From the NCBI GenBank assembly GCA_046598415.1, contig JBKJIG010000102.1, forward strand, positions 76,828-140,827: DNA of 64,000 bases, in the 5' to 3' direction. The position numbers and the translations under genes were made by a program. Positions 16,106 through 25,201 of the stretch are shown here, one piece after another. Under the pieces are notes generated by a model that saw nothing but the letters and a program-made list of their open reading frames with translations, was not told the origin of the DNA and made no database searches. The DNA is from VFJZ01 sp046598415 (GTDB lineage Bacteria > Actinomycetota > Thermoleophilia > Gaiellales > F1-60-MAGs149). Position 1 is the first letter of the stretch, and every line of letters begins with the position of its first letter.

Positions 16106-16745
16106 GCCGATGCTCGGCGAGAACGTCGTCATCTACCCGGGCACGGTGATCGGCGCCGGCGTGCGCATCGGCGACAACGCCGTGGTCGGCAAGCAGCCGG
16201 CGCTCGGTCGCTCGTCCACTGCCCGCCGCGAGCCGCTGCCGCCACTGGTGATCGGCGACGGCGCCACGATCGCCACCGGTGCCGTGGTGTCGGCCGGCGT
16301 CACGCTTGGCGCCGGATCCGTCGTCGGCGACCTGGCGTCCATCCGCGAGCGCGTCACGGTGGGCGAGGGCAGCGTGGTGGGCCGCGGTGTGTGCGTCGAG
16401 AACGACACGGTCATCGGCGCCCGCTGTCGCATCCAGTCGAACGCCTACATCACGGCGTACTGCCTGCTCGAGGATGACGTCTTCGTCGCGCCGTGCGTCG
16501 TCACGACGAACGACAACTTCATGGGCCGCACCGAGGCCCGGTTGGCCCTGATGAAGGGCTGCACCCTGCGCCGCGGCTGCCGGATCGGCGGCGGCGTCAC
16601 GCTGCTCCCCGGCATCGAGGTCGGGGAGGAGGCCTTCGTCGGCGCCGGCGCGGTGGTGCTGCACGACGTGCCCGCGCGGCAGCTCTGGGTCGGCAACCCG
16701 GCGCGCTACCTGCGCGACGTGCCGGTCGAGCAGCTCCTGGGCTAG
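16098..16745 (+). CDS. Left-handed beta-helix (hexapeptide) acyltransferase, WbpD/WlbB-like
   Basis: A 215-residue protein made almost entirely of hexapeptide repeats ([LIV]-G-x4), starting at ENVVIYPGTVIGAG and running to VGEEAFVGAGAVVLHDVP. The break NDNFMGRTEARL is the loop seen in WbpD/WlbB enzymes that acetylate the C3 amine of UDP-GlcNAc3NA. The C-terminal AVVLHDVPARQLWVGNPARYL is the usual acetyl-CoA-binding end. It is probably a trimer in the cytosol. It is the last gene of the operon and converges with the SpoIID-domain gene, the stops overlapping by four bases. Confidence 0.85.
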   Translation: MDEPMLGENVVIYPGTVIGAGVRIGDNAVVGKQPALGRSSTARREPLPPLVIGDGATIATGAVVSAGVTLGAGSVVGDLASIRERVTVGEGSVVGRGVCVENDTVIGARCRIQSNAYITAYCLLEDDVFVAPCVVTTNDNFMGRTEARLALMKGCTLRRGCRIGGGVTLLPGIEVGEEAFVGAGAVVLHDVPARQLWVGNPARYLRDVPVEQLLG

Positions 16746-18049
16746 GGCGCCGAGACGATCTTGGAGCTGGCGTCGGCTGCGTGGAGCCGCAGCCTCGTCG
16801 CGCCCTTGGTGGCGACGTCGATGACGACGCGGCCCTTCTTCGACTTCACCGTCTTGAGCCGCTTCCACGTGCCGTCGATCAGCCCCTCCAGGCCGACGTT
16901 GCCGTCGGGCGAGGTGCGGCCGAGCACGTGCACGCCCTTCGACGTGCGGGTGACGCGCTGCAGGTCGAGCAGCTTCAGCGAGAACCAGGTAGACCGCAAG
17001 GCACCGCGGGTGCGTGCCTCGGAGCCGCGGAGGATCGTCCTACCGCGGCTGCTCGTGAGCGTCAGCGTGCCGACGCGGCGCGACTTGTTGCGGGTGATCG
17101 CGATCGACCGTACGGGGCCGGTGCCGAACAGCTTGCCGGCGGCGGTGGCCGTGAACGTGCGGGGCACCCAGCGGTGGTACGTCGCGATCGCGTCGCCCGG
17201 GTCGTCGACCGCGACCAGGTACGGCACCGGCGAGCCGCTCCAGATGTCCTCGACGTTGGCGGTGCGGCCGCCGGAGGACGAGAAGAAGAACGCCGTTATC
17301 ACCCGGTCCTTGTAGGTCAGCACCTGGTTGGCGGTGGCCGTCACGGCCGCGTCGGTGGCCGGCGTCTCGGCCACCAGGCCGCCGTACATCTGGCTGCGCG
17401 TGTCGGGATAGACGTCGAACTGGCCGCTGCCGAGACTGTTGGCGAGCGCGTACGAGCGGGCGGCGACGGCCTGCGCACCGAGCGCCTCGGCGTGCCACGA
17501 GGACGGCATCTCCCAGGCGATCACGCCGCGCACGTAGTCCTCGAGCGCGACGTCGTCGATGGCGCGGACGCTGCCGCCGAAGCGCCGCAACTCGATGGTG
17601 CCGCGGTACCTGCGCGTGGTGACGACCACCGGGTCGCCGCCGCCGATGCGCAGCACCTTGCCGCGCCCGCGCTCGACGCCGTCGCGGCCGACGAGCACGA
17701 TCCGGCCGCCCGCGAGCGGCTTGGCGGTCATCCAGCCGTCGACCGGGATCGACTCCGCGCCGTCGATCTTCAGACGCGAGCCCGGGTCGGCGCGAACGGT
17801 GACTGCCGACGCCTCCCGCAGCAGCACGCGGATGGCCTGGCCCTTGCGCTCGGAACGCTTCGTGCCCCTGTAGTAGTGCGCCAGGATCTCGGTCGAGGTG
17901 GCGCCCTTGCGGGCCATGCCCTCGGCGCCGCTCTGGGACAGGCCCACGCCGTGGCCCCACCCTCGCCCCGTCAGTGTGATCAGCGGGGAGGCGGTCGCGG
18001 TCGGCGCGGCGCAGAGCACCACGGCCAGGGCGGCCAGCAACTTGCGCAA
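16742..18049 (-). CDS. Secreted SpoIID/LytB-domain protein (putative peptidoglycan lytic transglycosylase)
   Basis: A 435-residue protein with a cleavable signal peptide (MRKLLAALAVVLCAAPTATA). The SpoIID domain shows GRGWGHGVGLSQSGAEGMA early and the catalytic Glu180 in GVIAWEMPSSWHAEAL, followed by QAVAARSYAL and FFFSSSGGRTANVEDIW. The C-terminal 120 residues form a separate region without a familiar motif. It should cut denuded glycan strands outside the cell; a sporulation role is not implied, since such proteins occur in non-spore-formers. TTG is the start because TAAGCT lies 6 nt upstream and the signal peptide begins there. Confidence 0.87.
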   Translation of the reverse strand: MRKLLAALAVVLCAAPTATASPLITLTGRGWGHGVGLSQSGAEGMARKGATSTEILAHYYRGTKRSERKGQAIRVLLREASAVTVRADPGSRLKIDGAESIPVDGWMTAKPLAGGRIVLVGRDGVERGRGKVLRIGGGDPVVVTTRRYRGTIELRRFGGSVRAIDDVALEDYVRGVIAWEMPSSWHAEALGAQAVAARSYALANSLGSGQFDVYPDTRSQMYGGLVAETPATDAAVTATANQVLTYKDRVITAFFFSSSGGRTANVEDIWSGSPVPYLVAVDDPGDAIATYHRWVPRTFTATAAGKLFGTGPVRSIAITRNKSRRVGTLTLTSSRGRTILRGSEARTRGALRSTWFSLKLLDLQRVTRTSKGVHVLGRTSPDGNVGLEGLIDGTWKRLKTVKSKKGRVVIDVATKGATRLRLHAADASSKIVSAP

Positions 18050-18055
18050 GTTCTG

Positions 18056-18061
18056 AGCTTA
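18056..18061 (-). promoter_or_regulatory. -10-like TAAGCT before the SpoIID-domain gene
   Basis: On the minus strand it ends 6 nt before the TTG at 18049, again with no Shine-Dalgarno in between. Confidence 0.45.
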
Positions 18062-18125
18062 GCCGACGATCGCGGCCGGGTCGGGCCGCAGCGGGTGGAG
18101 CCACCGCGCGGCGGCGGCCTGCGAC

Positions 18126-18420
18126 CGTTTCCGCACGCGGTGCCGAAACGGCCACGGAATGCGTGTCGTGCGCGCGCTTCGGCCGGTTGCGGCGCGGGTC
18201 GTGCGTGTCCGGTCCGTGCGTTCCGGGCGGGCCGACGGGCGGATGGCGTGCGTCCGCCCGGGTTCGCGGCGTTGCGTCGGCGGTGGGGGCTGCCGCGGAT
18301 GGCCGTTCCCGCACGCGGTGCCGAAACGGCCACGGAATGCGTGTCTCCCGCGTGGTTCGGTCGGTGGTGGCACGGGTCGTGCGTGGTGGGTGCGCGTTCG
18401 GGCGACGCGGCTGCCGCCTG
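18126..18420. repeat. Two imperfect direct repeats with 178-base period
   Basis: The 375-base gap between the SpoIID and DUF1501 genes contains a 42-base block at 18126–18167 repeated at 18304–18345 with one mismatch. Both copies contain ACGCGGTGCCGAAACGG and end GCGTGTC. Similarity continues more weakly after each copy (CGGGTCGTGCGTG occurs in both). Neither strand shows a convincing gene here. Confidence 0.75.
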
Positions 18421-18424
18421 CGGG

Positions 18425-19797
18425 CTAGCCGACGATCGCGACCGGCGTCCCTCGATACCCGGGGAGGCAGCGCTCGACGTCGCCGCCCAGATGCCCGTCG
18501 ATGATGCCCGCGTAGACGTCGCGGAAATCGACCGCGACGGGCACGTTGCCGTCGTAGCGCGCGCTGTCGGACAGGTGCCAGCCGTTCGAGACGGTCGAAC
18601 GCGCAGGGTTGCCGACGGCGAGCACCAGTGAGCCCGCGCCGTGGTCGGTGCCGTTCGACGCGTTGTCCTGCACGCGGCGCCCGAACTCCGACCAGACCAG
18701 CGTCAGCACCCGGTCGGCGAGGCCCCGCGCCTCGAGATCGCGCTGGAAGGCCAGCAGGGAGTCGCCGACGTCGGCGAGGTCGTCGCCGTGCGAGCCGAGC
18801 TGGTTCTCGTGGCTGTCGAACTGCCCGGCGGCCTGCACCGTCGCGACGCGGATGCCGAGGCCGGCGCCGAGCATGCGGGCGACGTTGCGCAGCGACTCGC
18901 CGGTGCCCGTCTTCGGATACGGCAGCGGCGTCGCCGGTGGCTCGTGTGCGGCGAGCGGCTTCAGCGCGTGGTTGACGTAGACCGATTGGCGGACGACGTC
19001 CATCGCGCGCCGGCGGGCCTTCGACCGGGCCGGCCCCGCAGTGCGGCCGTAGGCGGAGACGAGCCGGTCCTGATCCCAGATGCCGTCCGACCAGTACGAG
19101 AAGCCCGACGGCGAGTAGACGGCTGCCGTCGGCGCGCGGCGCGTGCGCAGCAGGTCGTCGGCCGCCCACTGCACGGCCACGCCCTGCAGCGGGTTGGTGG
19201 CCGACCCGTACGCGTCCAGGTAGTTGCCGAGCCAGCCGGTGGTGGCGCCGTTCAGCAGCTGCCCGGTGCGCCAGTAGTAGACCGACTGGAAGTGCGAGTA
19301 GTCGGGCTTCGGGTAGTCGACGCCCAGGTACGCGCCCACCTTGGCCTCGTCGTGGAGCGTCTTCAGGCTCTGCAGCTGCGGGTGCCAGCCGAGGTCGGTC
19401 CGACCGGGCAGCGCCAGCGCCGAGCCGGGCGCGATCTTCAACCGCGGGCGGGCCGCCTCGTAGATGGATCGGTCCTGTCCGGCCAGCGGCAGCAGGGTGT
19501 TGAGACCGTCGTTGCCGCCGCCCAGGTACACGGTGACGATGATGTTCTGCGGGTTCGCGGCGGCCTCGGCGATCGACGTCTCGAGCAGCTCCCACGGTCG
19601 CATCCGCGTTGCTGCGGAAAGTGCCAGCACGGCGCCGATGCCGCCCTGCAGGAAGTCGCGGCGATTGCGAGACGAGCGGTAGAACGCGTCGCCGCCGTCG
19701 GCCAGCAGCTCCTCGGGGATCGGCATCCGCGCAACCACGCGGCGCGGCCGGAACAGCGCGAGGCGGGACGTGCGGTGATGGTCGTCGCAGCCGCTCA

Positions 19798-19798
<1 letters not shown>
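18425..19798 (-). CDS. DUF1501 family secreted protein with Tat-like signal
   Basis: A 457-residue protein of the alkaline phosphatase/sulfatase-like DUF1501 family. The twin arginine (Arg46-Arg47 in NRRDFLQGG) and following hydrophobic stretch look like a Tat export signal. Typical stretches are VTVYLGGGNDGLNTLLPLAG and, near the end, LVWSEFGRRVQDNASNGTDHG, with the Glu/Asp/His residues that are metal ligands in related folds. The ATG overlaps the stop of the DUF1800 gene (ATGA). The pair is widely found together; the joint function is not known to me. Confidence 0.88.
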
Positions 19799-21105
<1,307 letters not shown>

Positions 21106-21190
21106 GAACGCACCATGGTGGCGTCGTGCGATCTCTGCACGACGATCCTGCGGAAAGGTTCGCGAGGGTCGGGCTCGTGCCCCGAACGGC

Positions 21191-21196
21191 TACCCT
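21191..21196 (+). promoter_or_regulatory. -10-like TACCCT before the M16 peptidase
   Basis: Ends 6 nt before the ATG at 21203; the 85 bases upstream, between divergent genes, show no other signal. Confidence 0.45.
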
Positions 21197-21202
21197 GGGC
21201 CG

Positions 21203-22471
21203 ATGTTCGAGACCACGACGCTCCCCAACGGCGTGCGCATCCTCACGGCCCGAATGGATGGCGCGCCGTCGGTCGCCGTCTTCGTCGGCCTCGCCGCGGG
21301 CTCCCGCTACGAGCAGCCATCCTCCGCCGGCATCGCGCACTTCGCCGAGCACATGTTCTTCAAGGGCACCGAGCGCCGACCCACGGCGCGCGACATCTCG
21401 GCGGAGATCGACGGCATCGGCGGCGAGTTCAACGCCTTCACCGGCAAGGAGCTGACGGCCTACTACGTCAAGTGCGCGGCCGACTCGACGCCCGTCGCCA
21501 TCGACGTGCTGTCCGACATGCTGCTGCACTCGCGGTTCGACGCCGACGAGATCGAGCGCGAGAAGGGCGTGATCTCCGAGGAGATCAACATGTACCTCGA
21601 CACGCCCCGCGACCTGATCGGCCAGGTGCACGACGACCTGCGGTTCGGCGACACGCCGCTGGGCCGGCCGATCATCGGTTTCAAGGAGACGGTGACGGCG
21701 GCCACGCACGAGACGTTCACCGACTACCTCGGTACCTGGTACCGGCCGGAGCGCATGGTGATCGGGCTCGGCGGTGCCGTCACCGATGCGATGGTGGACG
21801 ACGTCGCGGCGCGGTTCGGCGGCCTCGAGGCCGTCCTGACGCCGGCGCCGGCAGTCACCGAGCTACCGCAGATCAGCGGCCCCACCGTGCGCATCGAACG
21901 CCGCGACTCCGACCAGGCGCACCTCATCCTGAGCGTCGGCGGCTATCCGGTCGGCCACTCCGACCGCTACGTGCTCTCGGTGCTGCAGGCCGTGCTCGGC
22001 GGCGGCATGTCGTCGCGCCTCTTCACCGAGGTGCGCGAGCGCCGCGGCCTCGCCTACTACGTGTTCGCCTCGCACGCGGGCTACACCGACACGGGCTCGC
22101 TGTACGTCCAGGCGGGCGTCGACACCAAGCGCATCGAGCTGGCGGTCGAGACGATCTGGAGCGAGCTGCGCCGGATGGCCGTCGAGCCCCTGCCCGCCGA
22201 CGAGATCGCCAAGGCCAAGCGTTACATCACCGGTCGCACCGTGCTCGGCGTCGAGGACGCGCGCGGCATGATCCTGCACGGCCTGCGGCGGGCGCTGATC
22301 GAGGGCGCCCCGGTCGAGCTCGAGGAGATCTTCGCGGGCATCGAGGCCGTCACCGCCGAGGACGTCGCGCGCGTCGCCGGCGACCTGATCCGCCGCGACC
22401 GGGCCGCGCTCGCGGTGATCGGGCCGTTCGACGATTCCGACGGCCTGCGCGGGGCGATCGGCGAGGACTGA
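21203..22471 (+). CDS. M16-family zinc metallopeptidase (PqqL/mitochondrial-processing-peptidase-like)
   Basis: A 422-residue peptidase. The inverted zinc motif HxxEH is at His46, Glu49 and His50 (IAHFAEHMFFKGT), with the third ligand probably Glu126 (ISEEINMYLD). The C-terminal half contains ERRGLAYYVFASHAGYTDTG, the substrate-binding Arg/Tyr region of single-domain M16B proteins, which act as dimers or with an inactive partner. No partner gene is adjacent. It should degrade peptides in the cytosol. A CapA-like gene begins two bases after its stop. Confidence 0.91.
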   Translation: MFETTTLPNGVRILTARMDGAPSVAVFVGLAAGSRYEQPSSAGIAHFAEHMFFKGTERRPTARDISAEIDGIGGEFNAFTGKELTAYYVKCAADSTPVAIDVLSDMLLHSRFDADEIEREKGVISEEINMYLDTPRDLIGQVHDDLRFGDTPLGRPIIGFKETVTAATHETFTDYLGTWYRPERMVIGLGGAVTDAMVDDVAARFGGLEAVLTPAPAVTELPQISGPTVRIERRDSDQAHLILSVGGYPVGHSDRYVLSVLQAVLGGGMSSRLFTEVRERRGLAYYVFASHAGYTDTGSLYVQAGVDTKRIELAVETIWSELRRMAVEPLPADEIAKAKRYITGRTVLGVEDARGMILHGLRRALIEGAPVELEEIFAGIEAVTAEDVARVAGDLIRRDRAALAVIGPFDDSDGLRGAIGED

Positions 22472-22473
22472 GG

Positions 22474-23568
22474 TTGCCGCTCGCCGTCACGCCACCCGTC
22501 TGGCTCGCCACGGGTGTCGAGCTTCGCGTTCCGATCACTGCCACGGCCGCCGGCGGCGCCGACCTGGTGCGGGTCTCGCCCGGTCCGGAGACCGTCGTTG
22601 CCCACGCCGACCTCGCAGCCGGTGCCGCCACCACGCTGGCGACGGTACCGCCGACTGACGGCAGCTACCGGTACCGGCTGGTGCTGCCCGGCGAGGCGCC
22701 GCGCACGCTGCCGCTGCGTGTGCGGCCGGTGCGGCTCGCGGCCATCGGCGACGTCGCGCCCGGCTCCGCCCTCGACCAGCTGCGCACCCACGGCCCGGCC
22801 TGGCACTGGTCGAACGTCGGCGCCTGGCTGCGCGGCCGGGACGTCGTGATCGCCAATCTCGAGACCGCGGTCGGCACGGGCGGCAAACCGTGGCCGGCCA
22901 AGAACTACCACTTCCTCTCGTCGCCGGCCACCATCCGGGCGATGGCCAGGTCGGGCGGCGTCGACGTCGTCACGGTCGCGAACAACCACGCCATCGACTA
23001 CGGCCGCACGACGTTCGTGAGCGGCCTGCGCACGATCCGCAGGACCGGCATGCTGACCGCCGGCGGCGGATCCACGCTGGCGGGCGCCCTGAAGCCAGCC
23101 CTCATCGAGCGCGGCGGGCTCACGATCGCGGTGCTCGGGTTCGACGGCTACCCGCCGTTCGCCTACTGGGCGACGGCGAAGCGCCCGGGCCTGGCGCCCG
23201 CCACCACCGCGGCGATCACGAAGGCGGTGAGGGCGGCGCGGACGAAGGCCGACGTCGTGGTTGTCTACGTGCACTGGGGCACCGAGTTGCGCACCCGGCC
23301 CGGTTCCAGGCAGAAGACGCTCGCGCAGGCCGCGCTCGCCGCCGGCGCGGACGTCGTGCTGGGCGCCCACCCGCACGTGCTGCAGCCGATCGTGACCCAC
23401 TCCAGCGGCCGGTTGGTGGCCTACAGCCTCGGCAACTTCGTGTTCAATCCGGGCTCCGTGGTGGCGACGCGGACGGCGGCGCTGGCGATCGACCTCGGCC
23501 ACGACGGCGTGGTCGCCCACCGGCTGCGGCCCGCCCGAATCGTCGACTCGCGACCGCTCTGGCGCTGA
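22474..23568 (+). CDS. CapA-like metallophosphatase-fold protein (poly-gamma-glutamate synthesis type)
   Basis: A 364-residue protein. After an all-beta N-terminal region of about 85 residues comes the CapA/PGA_cap domain with its landmarks in order: AAIGDVAPG, VIANLETAV, TVANNHAIDYG, VLGFDGYPPF, VVYVHWGTE, LGAHPHVLQP and AYSLGNFVFN. These are calcineurin-like metal-binding positions. In bacilli CapA takes part in capsule polymer handling; here no capBC genes are nearby, so the role is open. I see no signal peptide after the TTG start. That start is the only one between the M16 stop and the domain. Confidence 0.85.
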   Translation: MPLAVTPPVWLATGVELRVPITATAAGGADLVRVSPGPETVVAHADLAAGAATTLATVPPTDGSYRYRLVLPGEAPRTLPLRVRPVRLAAIGDVAPGSALDQLRTHGPAWHWSNVGAWLRGRDVVIANLETAVGTGGKPWPAKNYHFLSSPATIRAMARSGGVDVVTVANNHAIDYGRTTFVSGLRTIRRTGMLTAGGGSTLAGALKPALIERGGLTIAVLGFDGYPPFAYWATAKRPGLAPATTAAITKAVRAARTKADVVVVYVHWGTELRTRPGSRQKTLAQAALAAGADVVLGAHPHVLQPIVTHSSGRLVAYSLGNFVFNPGSVVATRTAALAIDLGHDGVVAHRLRPARIVDSRPLWR

Positions 23569-23592
23569 TCAGGATCCCCTCGACCCAGCCGA

Positions 23593-23598
23593 TAGAGT
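23593..23598 (+). promoter_or_regulatory. -10-like TAGAGT before the amidohydrolase operon
   Basis: Ends 8 nt before the ATG at 23607 and would drive the amidohydrolase–molybdenum hydroxylase operon. Confidence 0.45.
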
Positions 23599-23606
23599 CC
23601 CGTGCG

Positions 23607-24752
23607 ATGGCTGCCCTCGACGACGCCCAACGCCTGCTCGGCCGTGCCCAGCGCGGCGTGCAGAAGCTGCTGCCGCCTGACGTCTTCCTCGCCGACGCGC
23701 ACACGCATCTCGGCCTCGACGAGGACGGCATGCGGCTCGACCTGCCGACCATGCTCGAGCAGATGCGCGAATGGAACGTGCGGCGCGCGCTGGTGTTCCC
23801 GCTGCACGAGGCCGACCGCGCGCCGGCGTACCGCGCGCCCAACGACCGCGTCCTCGGCTGGGCGGCCGAGTCGGACGGCCTGCTGGTGCCGCTGGCCCGG
23901 CTCGATCTCGACCAGAGCCCGATCGACGAGGCCCGCCGGTGTCTGGCGCTCGGCGCCCGCGGCATCAAGCTGCACCCGCGGGCCCAGAAGTTCACCGTCG
24001 ACGACGACCGGCTCGATCCGGTGTTCGCGCTCGCCGAGGAGCACCGCCTGCCGGTACTCATCCACGCCGGTCGCGGCATGCCGCCGATCGGCGAGCACCT
24101 GGCGAAGGTCGCCGCGCGCCACCCCGGCGCGATCCTGATCCTGGCCCATGCCGCGATCGTCGACCAGGAGCGGATCTGCGACCTCGTCGCCGGCCTCGCC
24201 AACGTCTTCTTCGACACGTCGACCTGGGGCCTGTCCGACCTGCTCAACCTGCTGTCGCGCGTCGCTCCGCAGCAGGTGCTGTGGGCGACCGACACGCCGT
24301 ACGGCAACCACCTCGCCTCGCTCGCGCTGATCGGCGCGATCCTGGACGAGATCGGTGCCTCGGACGAGATCCGCCGCGGTATCTTCGGCGGCACGGTCGA
24401 GGGCATCATCAACGGCACGACGCCGGCCATGACCGACCCGATCGCGCCGCGCACCTGGGAGCTGCCCCACGCCGCCCAGCGCGTCTACACGTACCTGAGC
24501 GCCGCCGTCCCGCTGATCTGGATGCGGCTGCCCGACAACATCGGCGTGTCCGGTCTCGCGGCCGGCGCGTGCCGCGGCGAGGGCGACGTCGCCCTGCTCG
24601 AGGAGCTGGTCACGACTGCCTGCCGCGTGTGGGAGGATGTCCCGCCGGGAGCGCCCCGGGGCGATGTGTGGGACGTCGCCAAGCTGTTCCAGCTCTCCCA
24701 GATCGCCTGTTTCTGCCCCAATGCTGCCCGGAGGTCCTTTCTGTGCGAGTGA
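23607..24752 (+). CDS. Amidohydrolase_2 (TIM-barrel) family protein
   Basis: A 381-residue metal-dependent hydrolase or decarboxylase-type protein. The first metal motif is LADAHTHLGL (His-x-His), then GIKLHPRAQKF, LPVLIHAG, ILILAHAAIVDQ and VLWATDTPYG with the late Asp, which is the amidohydrolase_2 pattern. About 80 extra residues follow the barrel, including PDNIGVSGLAAG and ending in a Cys-containing tail (IACFCPNAARRSFLCE). It is first in an operon whose next gene overlaps by 10 bases and encodes a molybdenum hydroxylase subunit, so it may act on the same ring or carboxylate substrate. The substrate is unknown. Confidence 0.82.
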   Translation: MAALDDAQRLLGRAQRGVQKLLPPDVFLADAHTHLGLDEDGMRLDLPTMLEQMREWNVRRALVFPLHEADRAPAYRAPNDRVLGWAAESDGLLVPLARLDLDQSPIDEARRCLALGARGIKLHPRAQKFTVDDDRLDPVFALAEEHRLPVLIHAGRGMPPIGEHLAKVAARHPGAILILAHAAIVDQERICDLVAGLANVFFDTSTWGLSDLLNLLSRVAPQQVLWATDTPYGNHLASLALIGAILDEIGASDEIRRGIFGGTVEGIINGTTPAMTDPIAPRTWELPHAAQRVYTYLSAAVPLIWMRLPDNIGVSGLAAGACRGEGDVALLEELVTTACRVWEDVPPGAPRGDVWDVAKLFQLSQIACFCPNAARRSFLCE

Positions 24753-25201
24753 CGCTGTCGGTCAACGGCGAGCGACACGAGCTCGAGCTCGCGCCGCTGG
24801 CCCGGCTCGCCGACGTGCTGCGCGACGAGCTCGGACTGGTCGGCACCAAGATCGGCTGCGGCGAGGGCGCCTGCGGTGCCTGCGCCGTGCTGCTCGACGG
24901 CCGGTCGGTCAACGCCTGTCTCATCTACGCCGCTGCGGCCGAGGGCCACGAGCTGGAGACCATCGAGGGCATCTCCCGCGCGGGGCTGACCCCGCTGCAG
25001 GAGGCGTTCGTGGCCTCCGACGCCGTGCAGTGCGGCTTCTGCACCTCGGGCCAGATCGTGACGGCGACCGCGCTGCTGCGCGACAATCCGGCACCCGATT
25101 CCGAGCAGGTGCGGCGCGCGATGAGCGGCAACATCTGCCGGTGCGGCTGCTACGTGAAGATCGAGCGCGCCATCCTCACCTTCGCCGGAGGCGACGCCTG
25201 A
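24743..25201 (+). CDS. Molybdenum hydroxylase [2Fe-2S] subunit
   Basis: A 152-residue small subunit. The plant-type ferredoxin cluster is held by Cys39, Cys44, Cys47 and Cys59; the second cluster, near the molybdenum, by Cys97, Cys100, Cys132 and Cys134 (VQCGFCTSG and ICRCGC). It passes electrons from the molybdenum centre to FAD. The GTG start overlaps the amidohydrolase end by 10 bases, and its own stop overlaps the large-subunit ATG. Order small–large–FAD is seen. Confidence 0.92.
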   Translation: MRVTLSVNGERHELELAPLARLADVLRDELGLVGTKIGCGEGACGACAVLLDGRSVNACLIYAAAAEGHELETIEGISRAGLTPLQEAFVASDAVQCGFCTSGQIVTATALLRDNPAPDSEQVRRAMSGNICRCGCYVKIERAILTFAGGDA

